Below, in pieces: positions 36,881-48,721 of a DNA stretch of 64,000 nucleotides. The DNA lies in contig CP142457.1 of NCBI GenBank assembly GCA_038049695.1, positions 26,116,501 through 26,180,500 on the forward strand, in the 5' to 3' direction. The translations under genes and the position numbers were made by a program. The DNA is from Cinnamomum chago (Eukaryota > Streptophyta > Magnoliopsida > Laurales > Lauraceae). Every line of letters starts with the position of its first letter. The stretch's first letter is position 1. The notes under the pieces were generated by a model that saw only the letters and a list, made by a program, of their open reading frames with translations, made no database searches and had not been told where the DNA came from.

Positions 36881-37328
36881 TAAGCAGTATGTAAGTGTTG
36901 ATACGATGTTGGATTCTTAATAAAAGATTTAGAGAGACTTCTTATAAAAATGGTTCATACAGTAAACGATTGTGTGAAATGACATTTTTACATCTTTTTT
37001 AAAAAAAAGAAAAGAAAAAATAAAAAATAAAAAAAAGCAATAAAGAGGATATCACATGGAATCTTGCTTTCCCAAAGATGCAAGGAAAATGACGTTTCAA
37101 GAGCTAGAAAAAAGCTTAATATAAGCAACATTCTATTGGTGTAGGATATCTTACCAGTGAGTATTATGCCATTTCCTATAAATGTAGGATATCACATAGT
37201 ATCAAGGCAAAATTTTCATTTTCACACCTCATTTATTATATTAACCATTATGCGGGGATATTTAAAATAACTAACGTACAGAGGCAAAATTTAAGTCTTG
37301 CGGCACACTACCGTCAAAACACCTTATA

Positions 37329-37559
37329 GGGTCTGTTTGTGCAAACACCTTTACATCCGAAATGGGATGCGAACAAGCCGGTAGATTTTTCTCCTTGTTG
37401 GGTGCAGTGTTGAAACCCCTACACTTTCTGCCTTCTTAGTTCTTACATTGTGTTTTCTCGATAGAAAGGATCTGAATTTCTCATCTAACCAATAGGAAAT
37501 CCAAAGCCGCGGATGTCGAAACTCGGTTTCCTCTTCCACGGCTTTGCACAAAAAGACCC
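37329..37559. mobile_element. Tourist/Harbinger-like MITE, copy B
   Basis: The same 231-bp element as at 20828-21058, ends GGGTCTGTTTGTGCA on both strands, flanked by ATA. Confidence 0.6.
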
Positions 37560-38618
37560 ATAAAGTCTCACTTTTTCATCTTGCAAAGTAGTGTTTCAGT
37601 CAACTGAGTCACATACAACTGATGAATGTGTTTCACATGCTCCAAGCATGGATTCTGTTGTATATCAAGTAGATTAGAAGGAGTAATTTAGAGGAAAGGC
37701 CTTCTATATCTAAAAAGGGCATGTTAGTTTAGAAGAACTGAGAGATTTCTTGTTTTGGAGAATTCTGAAAATTTTAAAAGCTGCTCCCTAAAGTAAAATT
37801 TCAAATGCCCAACCCGCCTCTAGCATTTGAAATGTTGGAATTATAGGAATTCATAAGGGTAAAAGTGTCTTTTCATGTGGTTTGAGATTTTGAATTCTTG
37901 CAACAAACAGTGCATTTAAAATGCTCAAGAGATAATATGTCACATCATGTCATAAATCCCCAACAAACCCAAATCCTTGTCTCAGAAATTCCTTTAGCCA
38001 AACAAGCCCAAAAGTGTTCTCTTTTTCATTTTGGTGGTACAAAGGCCTGTCATAACTCCAGAAGCAAATGACGAAAGGAAGACCATTTCACATGAAAACT
38101 TAGGGGAATTTTACCCTCTAACCTAGACAAATTATAGGTCAACGCAGTCAACTCCACAGTGGAGTTCACTTATTAAAAAAATATGAGCAACTCAAAATGA
38201 GTATTCTCACGGTGTATAGGATGTCCTTAAAATGCATTTCAAGAAGAGTTGGCCAAACCATTAGCTTGACCATAAAATGAATGAATGAATGTGTTTCAGG
38301 TGACACACACAGGTGCGCCCAAGTCCCTGGTTGCCCTAGAAAGCACTTTAATGCATATTTATGTAGGTTTCGCTCTACCATTCATAGTTCCGACCCAACC
38401 TTAGCCCGAAAATGATTTGAAACCAACATAAGCCCACTTGACCCCTAAAGGAGACTTGGGCGCACCTGTGTGTGCGCCCAAGTCCCCAGACCAACATGGG
38501 CACACCTATGTGGGCGCCCAAGTCCCAGAAACCCTAAATCTACTTTGGTTTGCGTACGTGAAGCCTCTAGAAACTTGTACGCATAGCAACCCTAACCCCT
38601 CTTCCACTCCAAAACCCA

Positions 38619-38625
38619 TATAAAG
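38619..38625 (+). promoter_or_regulatory. TATA-like box
   Basis: The tract catataaagagacc resembles retrotransposon LTR promoters. It is the only good TATA candidate in this block. Weak evidence alone. Confidence 0.3.
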
Positions 38626-39059
38626 AGACCTCTTATACTACTTTGCAAAAAGAGGCTACCAAAAAAATAGAAAAAGAGAGAGTAGCCACCATAGAGGATG
38701 CTTTAGATCTAGAAGAAAGGAGAAGAGGAGCCTTCTGGTTTCCAAGATCAGCAATGGAGAAGGTTTCCAAAAGCCATGGACTTGCGCAAAAGCTTCTTTC
38801 TAGGACTTGAAGAATACAACCCAAACCAGTATTTCTAGATTTAGTTCTCTTCAATTAGTATTCAGCACTATTAATGATTAGAAACATGCTTAGGATCATG
38901 CATACATTGTAGATCTACACTAATAACAGTACTTCTTAGTAGATCTGACATCTAATAGTCATTCATCATTAGTAATATGCTTAGGATCATCTATAGGTTG
39001 TAGATCTGCATCATTTTCACCATCTTGAACTCGTGATTAGGATAGATTTACATTCATAT

Positions 39060-39870
39060 CATTTTATTAGGAAAAATCCGAATTTGAGGAAGAAAGAGTG
39101 CAACAGAGCACTTGGGCGCAACTGTGGGTGCGCCCAAGTCCCTGCATAGGGTTTTTAACCCCGATTTTCATATCGCGTGCCCTTCCTTTCTCAGATCCGA
39201 ATTCATTCTCATACATATTGATATCGGGACCTTCGGATCTGTAACTCTAAGTTTGAAATCACGCGAAAAGCATTGGAAAAAGGGAGTGAAAGAGGAAAAA
39301 AGTACAGCATAGCACTTGGGCGCAACTGTAGGTGCGTCCGAGTCCCTGCATGGGATTTTGACCCCGATTTTCATATCGCGTATATTTCATTCCTTAGATC
39401 TGAATTCGTTCTCATACATATTGCTATCGGGACCTTCATATCTGTAACTTTGTATTCCAAATCACGCGAAAAGCATTGAGAAAAGAAACAAAAGAGGAAG
39501 AAAAGTGCAGGAAAGCACTTGGGCGCACCTGTGAGTGCATTCTAGTTTCAACCCCGATTTCCCGTTACGCGTGCATTCTGGTTCTTAGATCCGAGTCTAT
39601 CTTCATAAAAATTGATATTAAAGCCTTCGGATTTGTGGAAAGAGGACTATATGCATCGTTAAAAAGGAAGGAAAAGAAAGGAAGAAAGAATACAGGTACT
39701 TGGGTGCCACTGTGAGTGCATCCAAGTCTCTGCAAAGGGATCTGTCCCTCGAATCTTAGTCCTCACATCACCATTTTCAAACCCGGAAGTTTTGATATCA
39801 TTGATTCATATTAGGACTCTTCATTTGGTCGCTAATTGTTAGAAATCGTGTTAGAAATTGCATTGGAATA
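39060..39870. repeat. About 200-bp tandem repeats, 4 copies
   Basis: Units begin at hairpin positions 39110, 39314, 39517 and 39698. They share cacttgggcgca, ccccgattttcatatcgcg, catattgatatcggga and atcacgcgaaaagcattg. Units 3 and 4 are more diverged. Confidence 0.75.
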
Positions 39871-39910
39871 TCGCTGAAAATTGCAAGTGCATCACAACCC
39901 GCAGAGGAGA

Positions 39911-41452
39911 CACTTGGGTAGGGATGACATTTTTAACCCGACCCGCCCCAACCCGGAGTGCCCGCCCCGCCCCGTACGGGTTTTCCCCGCCCCGACTCTT
40001 AGATGGGGCGGGGACGGGGAAAAAAACCATACCCCGAATTCGGGGCGGGGCGGGGATGGGTATGGCTCTTGCCCCGCCCCGCTGCCCCGCCCCATGCCCC
40101 GCCCCGAAATACCACCCCATGCCCCGCCCCGAAATACCGCCCCATAACCCGCCCCGAAATTAATAATCCTCTAAAATATAAATATATATTATATTTCTTT
40201 TATAATAAATAAACATATTTATATGTAAATGTATATATTGATTTTATGTTGTTATTAAGGGTTAAGTAGATTGATTGAAGACTTTTTTTAAAGTTAAACA
40301 TGTAATTGAATGAGACATTATAAAAGCATATAATATGATCTCATTCCCTCTAATTCAAATTTAATGAAGTTAAAGTTGTTAAAAAAATCTATCTAAGCTT
40401 ATTTTACTTTAATCATATATAATGTTAAATTGTGACAAGATAAATCATATTAAATAAAACGAATATAAATATATAATAGAATGATAGATCATGCTTTAAT
40501 AGCAAAGTAAATTATAGTAACTTATAATAACAAAGTAAATTATAGTTAGTAACTTAATATGATTCTAATCATACTAACAACACTATAAATTATACTAATT
40601 TTAATTATATGTAATCAACCTCTTTATTAGTATGTGGAGTTCATTGGTCTTAAAGTGAGGTTCCTGCCAAATCAATGAGATTTAATGATATTTGACCATC
40701 AACTATTAATAATTTTGACTCGACTTGATTCTCGTTAAGATCTTTCAATCTTTTTCTTACCTGTGGTTGGTATACATATGGTTGGGGCCCACACCATGGA
40801 AAGTTGGGTAAGCTTATTGAGGGAAAATTGGAACATATATTATGTAGTCAGTTCAATACCAGAAATGGAGTGAAACCATGTATTGATGGAGTTCATGATA
40901 TTTTAGAGAGATATTGTCTTGTTTATAAAGAATGTCTCAAAGCATATATGATATTTTCAAGTGTATGTTAGTGGCCTTAAAGAGCTTAGAGAAAATCTTA
41001 TAAGAATAAAATCTCACTTTAAATAGGTAAAATTTCAGGAAAAGGAAAATTTATATTATTAATTTTAGATAATTTTAAAAAATTTAAACAATCTAACAGT
41101 GCCCCACACTTATAAAATATTTATGTGGGAAGGTCTTTTTATTCTATTTTGGGAGATTTTTTTTTAATTTTATTAAAGGCATAAAGACAACATAGATGAA
41201 TCATTTATGTACTTTTTACCATGTAAAATAAATTAATTTACCTTTTTTTTATAGTCAATTCAAAATTTATTTATTATATTTATTATTGTACTACATCGGG
41301 GCGGGGCGCCCCGCGGGGCATGTCGGGGCGGGGACGGGGTATGTTACCATACCCCGAATAGCGGGGCGGGGCGGGGACAGGGAATTTCGGGGCGGGGACG
41401 GGGCAGCCCAATTCCGGCCCCGCCCCGCCCCGTTGCCATCCCTACACTTGGG
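39911..41452. mobile_element. Non-autonomous hAT element with GC-rich ends
   Basis: The element is 39919-41444 (1526 bp), with ends TAGGGATGACA and, in complement, TAGGGATGGCAA. The 8-bp duplication CACTTGGG lies at 39911-39918 and 41445-41452. Both terminal 150 bp are built of cccgcccc repeats, while the core is very AT-rich, with no transposase. It interrupts one of the hairpin repeats. Confidence 0.88.
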
Positions 41453-44100
41453 TGCCACTGTGTGTGCGCCCAAGTAGTGAAAAGACACTTAGGCGCCCCT
41501 GTGTATGCGCCTAAGTCCCTAATACGTCTTCCGGCCCGCATTTTCCACATCTTGCATTTCATTTAAATTGTTGCTGAATCTCTGTGATGATTATAACTGA
41601 TTATTGAGTTTCTAGACTTCGAATTATTGAATCATCACATTTTAAGTTAGGTTACATTAATATTGCATAAAACACCAAAAAAATCACAAAATCATAAAAC
41701 TCTTCCCTCTTATCTTACTCTTTAGTAATTAGAGAAGAGAACCAAAAAAATTAAAAGAACTAGAAAAATCTATAAAAAATAATAGATATTAGGTAGATAA
41801 TCCAAGGTTATTCTATTCGTGCCAAAGCGAGTTAATCAATCCTAATAAAATACTTTAACTAAAACCCCTAATTAAAAACTTTAAGCAATCCCTAATCAAC
41901 AAAACTATAATAAAAACCCTAATTAATAAACCTTAATCACTCAAAGATCCAATTAAAATCTCAATTAATACATTTAAACAACAAACCTTTAATTCAAGCC
42001 TTAATTTACAAAGTCAAATTAATAAAATCATAACCTGAACTTCAAACTCAAATCAAACTTTAATTCAAACCATAACCGACACAATTATAATTGACAACCC
42101 CCACCTAAATTCAAACTTTAAGACCCTAGTCAAAACCTAATTAAAGACAATAAGACCAAACCACACCCAGAGAATAAAGACATTCTCTCAACCAAGGAAC
42201 GAGTTAGAATACCCGAATCCGATTTTGAAACACCCTAGAATCGAACGAATCAGTACCTTCACAACAGGCAGACTGCGCCCAAGTCATCTCAGACACCTAG
42301 GCGCCCATACAGGTGTGCCCAACCCTTTTTGGTTCTACCCTGAGACACGCATTGGTTGCGTTTCAACTCCCGAACTTAAATCACAATCACGCTTAACGTT
42401 TATAGACTCTAAACCAATCCAGGATACATAATTATTGATATATATCACCTGAAACTCCAAGCCTAAGTGAACAAAATCCCGGAACGAACCAAAACCCACG
42501 AGTCGCCCAGGGGACATAGGCGCCACCACAAGTGCGCCCCAAGTCCCATTATAGCCTTCGGGACTACCGAATTCCTATTCACTTCCAAATCTCGATCCAA
42601 ACCATTTCCCCAGAACCATCACAGAACCTATAACAACCTTAAAATCAAAACCTTAATCAACTTAGACCCATCCGGGACTTCGAATCAAAGTTGGACGACC
42701 AAAGAACATCAAGCCACCACTTGGGCGTCACTACTGGTGCGCCCAAGTGCATAGAACCACTTAGGCGCACATATAAATGCGTCCAAGTCCTCTGTCAAAT
42801 TCAAGTTGTGAAATTCAGTTACATTTCGAGTTTTGGACTTAAGCTCATTGAAATAAAACAACCCAAAACCTAAAACAACATCAAAACAGAGACTTGCATC
42901 AAATAGAAACCCTACGAACTCCGAAGATCAAGTCAATTCATCACCACCAGCCAAGCCACACGAGACTTAGCACTTGATAGTTGCGCCCAAGTCACCAGAG
43001 TGACCTAGGCGCAACCATAAGTGCGCCCATGTCTTCTGTCAATCCTATTTCACCGATTTCGACATCTTTTCATCATTTGAAGTAAAACCTGAAATTATAG
43101 AACCTTCAACAACTAAAACAGAACCTTAATATATTTTAAAAAACACATTAATCAAAACCTTAATCCATCCCTAAATCACTCTTAACCAACCTTCAAAATA
43201 GATCAAATTAACCGAATCAATTAAGATCATAACCAAATTCCTTGGGCATAATTATCAAACTTAGGTTGTTTGCACTTTAGGATTAGATTAGAATATCTTG
43301 CTAGATAGATTAGAGCATTAGGCTCCGTCCCATCACTTTTCCTGTTCCGTTAAGGGACCGGGAAAGCTAATGTGGGCGGTGTAAGACCTTAGGTTAGGAT
43401 TAATCCGATGATCAGTGATAAAGCACTAATCACATAAGTCCAAGTAAAATTCCCCTAGTTAGGCCCTTCTAGCCCAATATTAAAAATCCATAAAAACTAT
43501 AAAACCAACAAAATAAACCCCAAAAGATTTTTCCTTTGTTTCTTCATTCCTCCACCTTAGGTGCTAGGTATTTAATCGAACTTAATGATAAACGGGAATG
43601 AAGAACTGATTTCTAAAATTGAATAAATGAGAATAATAAGATGAGATGAGCGATTTCACATACTTTGCATATTTTTATTTCGGCCCATCGACCACCTCTA
43701 AATCAATCACAGCCCATCAACCCCCTTTAAAATGAACACTGGCCCATCGGCCACCTCCAATCAATTACAGCCCATTGGCTTCTTGCTTTTATCACTCGTG
43801 TATCTCACACGAAAGACACAGAAATCACAAGTCAAAGTCTCATTTGCATCATCATTTTGATTTGAAAAGTCAGCATTTAAACCCTATTTTGCCAAGGGAT
43901 TAGAAGGGGGTACCCGGGAACGGGGCCAATCCTCTTCTTAAATATTTGGCACCTCCCCCCTTTTTTATTTTCTTTATTTTAATTATTCTATTCTACTTGG
44001 ATATACTATGATTTTGCTATGTGAAGATTAACCTTATTTGGACTTTAACTCATAACCCTGAATTGACCCTATATTAAAGAGACCCAAATTAATGTGACAG

Positions 44101-45396
44101 GAAAACCGTCGTGTGTTGCCAGCAGTACATTAGACGAGAGGAAAAACCCATCCATTTATTTTCTCTCATTTTTCTTCGGCTTTTATCGAAGAACGGTGTT
44201 ACGGCCGTTACCGTAGCTGGCGATCGTGATCCGTCGATTTTGTGGGTAGTCGGAATCCTCATTTTCGATGTAAAAAAGGGGGTGTTACGGCCGTTATATT
44301 GTTCTTTTTATTTTTCCAAATTTCCTTTTTGCTCCCTCTCTGTGTGAAAAATCAAAGTGAGAAAAGTGAAAGATTGTGATGACCCATGTCTATTGAAATC
44401 TGACCACTCAATAGCAAGCCCCGTCGCATTTTACTCTAATATGACTTGGCCCCACCATGAGATTCATCTTGTAAAAGAAACATATAATATTAAAAGATTG
44501 AAGTGCTAATACATTATAAGAACCCACTTTCTTGAATATGTAAATGCAGTATAATTCAGTTTATTCCAAAGCGTTGAAATTATTATAAAGTTTAGATTAT
44601 TAGAAATTGGAAATACATTGAACAATCAAATGTATAAGAAGTTAAAATAAAGGGGCATTCGGCGAGAGGTCCCTAAACATTTCACTTTATGGCCTTAGGT
44701 TTACAATCTTTTTTCATAGTGTGACATGTCTTTTTGCAAAATTTGAAGACCTAAAATGTTCAAATTACCCTTTCTTTAAATCATATTCCATGATTACTGG
44801 GATAACCCATTAATAATGGTCAACTACTATTTAATTAACCACGATTAATGAAATCCCATTAATGAGATTTTAAAATATATTTTAAAACAACACAAATAAA
44901 TTTCAAAAGAATGCAAATAAATTTCAAAAAACGCAATAATTAAAAAAAATCGCAATAAATTTCAAAAAACGTAATAAAATTCTTATATTTCACGAGTCTG
45001 GGACAAATTCTATACGTTCTAATAGGAGCTATCCGACTGTAGGATTGAGTTTAAATAAAGTACATAAAATAAAATAACAACACCTTCCATGCATTTTTTA
45101 TATGATTAATCATACAGCCAAATTTAAGGTTGGACCAAATCTCATCTCGTACAAGGTAAGTATGGTTCAATAGTATGTCCAATTTTATGGTTTCTGTGTA
45201 TATTGGTAGTCAAAGTTTCGCGCTTTTCAAGACCCTCGGTCATTTAAGCGTAAGATGTTCTATTCTATGAAATTGCATGGGACATGCAACAAATCAGTCC
45301 CCTCATTAGGGTGGCCCGGAGAATTATATGGGTATATTACTTCTTTAAATTGTTGTTATGTTGATTTTAAATATTTTAGAGTATTATTTCTTAAAC
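44101..45396. other. Non-coding, short direct repeat and a possible MULE end
   Basis: The 16-mer GGTGTTACGGCCGTTA occurs at 44195-44210 and 44281-44296. Near 44653 ggggcattcggcgagaggtccct resembles the MULE-like end at 52135 in the same orientation, without a visible partner. No gene is seen. Confidence 0.4.
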
Positions 45397-48050
45397 ATCT
45401 CTTTTAGATTGTTGCTAGATAGATTATAATAGATCCAAGTGGGCCACTCAATGTACTGACACTTACAATATAACTATGATATATTAAAACAAAAAAACAA
45501 AAATCAAAATACACTTTATCGGAGGATTGACACTTTAAGGTCCCATGAATCAATGGGTATGTATAAATACTCTACTTTTTGATAGACCCAATGTGATTGG
45601 AACCAATTTACCCTTCCCGAAACTTGTACTTCTATATGTGGATCTGCAGATCTAACAAGCATAATCTGCGTAATATTCCTATAAGTTTGATGTAGGAAAC
45701 TCACCCGATCACCATGTGTGATCAAGACCATTGATTTATCATAAGTGGTCCCCATATCCCCACATTATGTACCAAATTCAAGCTCTTCATCAAAACTCTA
45801 TCCATTTAGACCACTTGCATTACCTCTCTATAGTTTGACAACTCTACTAATAGAGTCAAGTAAAGTAAATGCTTCATTTCTATAAAATAAATTAAGTCAT
45901 ATCAGAAGTACTTTAATTCAAATTTTCCACCATATTTTTTTAAAAAAAAGTAAAAAAAAAAACATTCTTTCTCCACTAAAAGACAAAAAAACTACACTTC
46001 TCTATACAAATAGTAAAAAAAAAAATTATAACAAACAACTAAAAATAAAATACCATTATAACCCACTTATATTTTATTTTTTCTTCAAAATCAACTTTAT
46101 TTCACTTGACTCTATTAGTAGAGTTGCCAAACTAGCATGAGAAAGATTTATTTTAAGTACAATTCTTTATCTCACATAAAACATTTTAAAACCCTTGGAA
46201 CAATTCTTTATCTCACATAAAACATTTTAAAACCCTTGAAAGCATGGAGATTCTCATAATTTTTATTTTGAGAATTTAGCCTACTTGTACGCGAAGTGCT
46301 AATGGGGCTGAGTGAGTGTGTGAGTACTTTTCCTTAAAAGAACTAAAAAAAAAGAAGTATATAACCTGTTACTTTCACAACCAAGTTTCAAATACCTTTC
46401 TAAGGAAGTTGAACTCCTTGGTGGAGCCAACTTACTTAAAATCCAAACCACTCAAAATGAATATCCTAATTTAATAAATATACCAAAATTTTATTAGAAT
46501 CATAGTTGGCCCACCATAAAACTAAATATATGAGCAAAGTTATTAATTATATGCTTAATCATACGATATAACCAACATCTGTTTAAGAGAAAATTGAGGA
46601 TTTGCCACTAAATTTGACGGTATTTATTTTAAATGACTAAGATTTTCAACTGGTGAGTCCCTTGTTAGAGTCCCAAAATCTTACTCTTCAACATGTTTAT
46701 TTACATGAGCGGAGTGAGGACGAGTAGGGATGAAAGTCATAAATAAAGTTAAAAGATGGGTTAAAAAAACAAAGAACTACAAGACAAAATTCTACTTCTC
46801 CAAATGGCCTACATCATATCAATTGATGTTTACTCTCCTTTTAGTTCTTCCACCTCAAAAATTCAAAATAAGAAGTAACTGTGCCTAGTACCGTTTGTGG
46901 ACCACGAGTACTCATCGTGTGAAATTTCTGTGAGGCACTTACTTAACGGATCTATAAGAACCCAATGTGTGAAGAGGGAAAAAACAAAGGATCAATTCAA
47001 TGCCAGTGATGAGGAGGCTTGCAATTCAATGACAGTGATGAGGAGTGATTTCGTAGTGAGCGAGGAAGATTCTCCTCTTTATTTTATAATATATTTTCCT
47101 TTTAGTAAAAAAGAATCAAGCACTACAGGACAAAATTCCACTTCTCCAAATGGGCTACATCATATCAATGTTTACTCTCCTTTTACTTTTTTTACCTCAA
47201 AAATCCAAAATTATACGTAACTGTGCCTGGTATCTTGTGTGGACCACAAGTACCCATGGCGTGGAATTTCTACGAGGCACTTACTAAACACTGATATTTA
47301 AGAATCCAACGTGTGAAGAGGGAAAAAAAAACCTAAGGATCAATTCAATGACAGTGATGAGGAGGCTTGCAATTCAATGAGAGTGATAAGGAGTGATTTT
47401 GTAGTGAGGAAGATTCTCCTTTATTTTTTATAATATATTTGCCTTTTAGGGAAAAAAAAAAAAAGTCAGTGTCATTGAATTACCGCTCAATTCTTACTCT
47501 CCTTCCACTATATTTCCTCCAAACAACTACTCAACGTGGAATTTCTAGACAGCATTGCTATAGGGATCCATAAGAATCAAACGTGTCACTATAGAATCAC
47601 TCCCTGACCGTCACTCATCACTGTCCCTGAATTACTTCGCAGCACTGTCGTCGTTTGGGTTCTCTAGTGGGGTTACAAACCTATATGGCACGTTAGTCCA
47701 TTCTTTACTCTGTTTCCACTCTACTTCCCAGGGACCTAGACAATCGGGGCAGTTTGGAAAAGGAGACGAGTGAGATTTTGTAAGCAGCCGGTTTTTAGTC
47801 TTGGCAGAAAATCTGAAATGTACCAATAATGAGATCCCTCATTTCTTCTTAGAATGTGTTTTTTTTTTCCCCCTGTACGGCAACCAAAAGCCATGGTTAT
47901 CCTCATTTGGTGACAAAAGTTTAAGTACTTTCTTAAACGGTATATGTACTGGCTGTACGCCGGACGAGTTGCAAAGGTTCGCATTTTTGTTATATCGTAA
48001 AAAACTTTATGCGATATCACAAATACATTTAGTGACATCATATAAAAATT
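45397..48050. repeat. Large tandem duplication, unit 1
   Basis: From agattgttgctagatagatt onward this matches the unit starting at about 48722. Blocks around catttatcggaggattgaca, ctttatctcacataaaac, gtaccgtttgtggacca and ttttgtaagcagcc occur in the same order in both. Unit 1 has its own 345-bp internal tandem repeat (about 46790 and 47132) and the MITE at 45832-46133. No protein is evident. Confidence 0.75.
45830..46135. mobile_element. MITE of the AGTTTGGCAACTCTAC family, TA target
   Basis: Ends: GTTTGACAACTCTACTAATA and, in complement, GTTTGGCAACTCTACTAATA, extending to about 35 bp. TA flanks both sides. Unit 2 of the duplication lacks it at the equivalent site (about 49148). Confidence 0.8.
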
Positions 48051-48221
48051 CATGCGATATTGCATAAAGTGATTTTTTATAAAGTTAATGGGTGCCTTTT
48101 TGTTTTTATTTCTATCCCTTTTTATAGCGATTTTTCTCCATTTTTCACTATCGCTTTCCATCTTGCTTGTCCCGTTAACTATGTTTCTCCTCTCTTAGCC
48201 TTTTTATTGTTTTTTTGTGTC

Positions 48222-48380
48222 TTAGCCAAGCCAGCTAGGACACAAGATAGCCCACACATGTGGAAAGAGGAATCCACATATGTGGGAAGCAACCCCCAAA
48301 TGTTGAAAGAGTGGCACTCAGGGATTGATCCCTGAGCAACTAGGTGACAACTTTGGCTACCAACCGCCTGAGCAATCCTA
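48222..48380 (-). mobile_element. tRNA-derived SINE, second copy
   Basis: On the minus strand the B-box-like GGGATCAATCCC is preceded by ggcggttggtagcc and tcacctag, then followed by cactctttc. The 3' end reads ctaagacacaaaaaaac. It shares the order of these blocks with the SINE at 23127-23355 but has a degenerate B box. Confidence 0.6.
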
Positions 48381-48721
48381 ATATTATTACTCTATTTTTA
48401 ATGTAAAGGTGTGTTTTATGTTATATTATTCTTTCCTCAAATATTGAAAATCAATACCCATGAGATGTAGGTCAAATGTTGTAAGAATATCTAGGTGTAG
48501 AATTGATTAGGATAATGCATTGTTATTTAGTGATTAATGTTATAGAAATATGCAGTTTTATGTTGCTATAAATGCCAATGCTTAGATTAAAATAAATGTC
48601 AATGCTTAGGTTTAAGACTTTTTAATTATGTTTGTACGTATGGAGTAGGATCTTCTTCTATATTTCTCATCCTTCATTTTTCTTAATTTCAATGGACCTA
48701 AAATCATGATCCAAAGCATTC

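Larger units (their letters stand above)
25550..38283. repeat. Segmental duplication, copy B
   Basis: This is the paralogous copy of 9315-21780. The homology starts at ctttaaagggatttca and ends in ccataaaatgaatga. It is interrupted by the Harbinger-like element, a block at about 28518-29145, the 3075-bp LTR and foldbacks. Upstream DNA beyond the kinase is retained for more than 2 kb. Confidence 0.85.
38284..44100. repeat. Non-coding block with about 15 dispersed 30-bp hairpin repeats, possible large LTR
   Basis: Starting where copy B ends, the block has no gene. It contains repeated hairpins with consensus arms acttgggcgcac and gtgcgcccaagt and a loop of about 6 nt. Copies begin near 38303 (half), 38454, 38495, 39110, 39314, 39517, 39698, 39911 (split), 41486, 42271 (half), 42295, 42513, 42719, 42759, 42972 (half) and 43003. 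From about 39060 to 39870 they sit in roughly 200-bp tandem units that also share cgattttcatatcgcg and catattgatatcggga. The strand at about 41.6-43.2 kb is strongly G-poor. A TATA-like box at 38619 and cggcccatcgaccacc repeats near 43.7 kb would fit an LTR. I found no TSD. Confidence 0.7.

Noticed and set aside
39851-40163. Proline/arginine-rich frames
   Set aside because: Translations of cccgcccc repeats at the hAT element's end.
38284-43040. Palindromic repeats as a CRISPR-like array
   Set aside because: The spacing is irregular, the repeats are imperfect, there are no cas genes, and the DNA is clearly plant nuclear.
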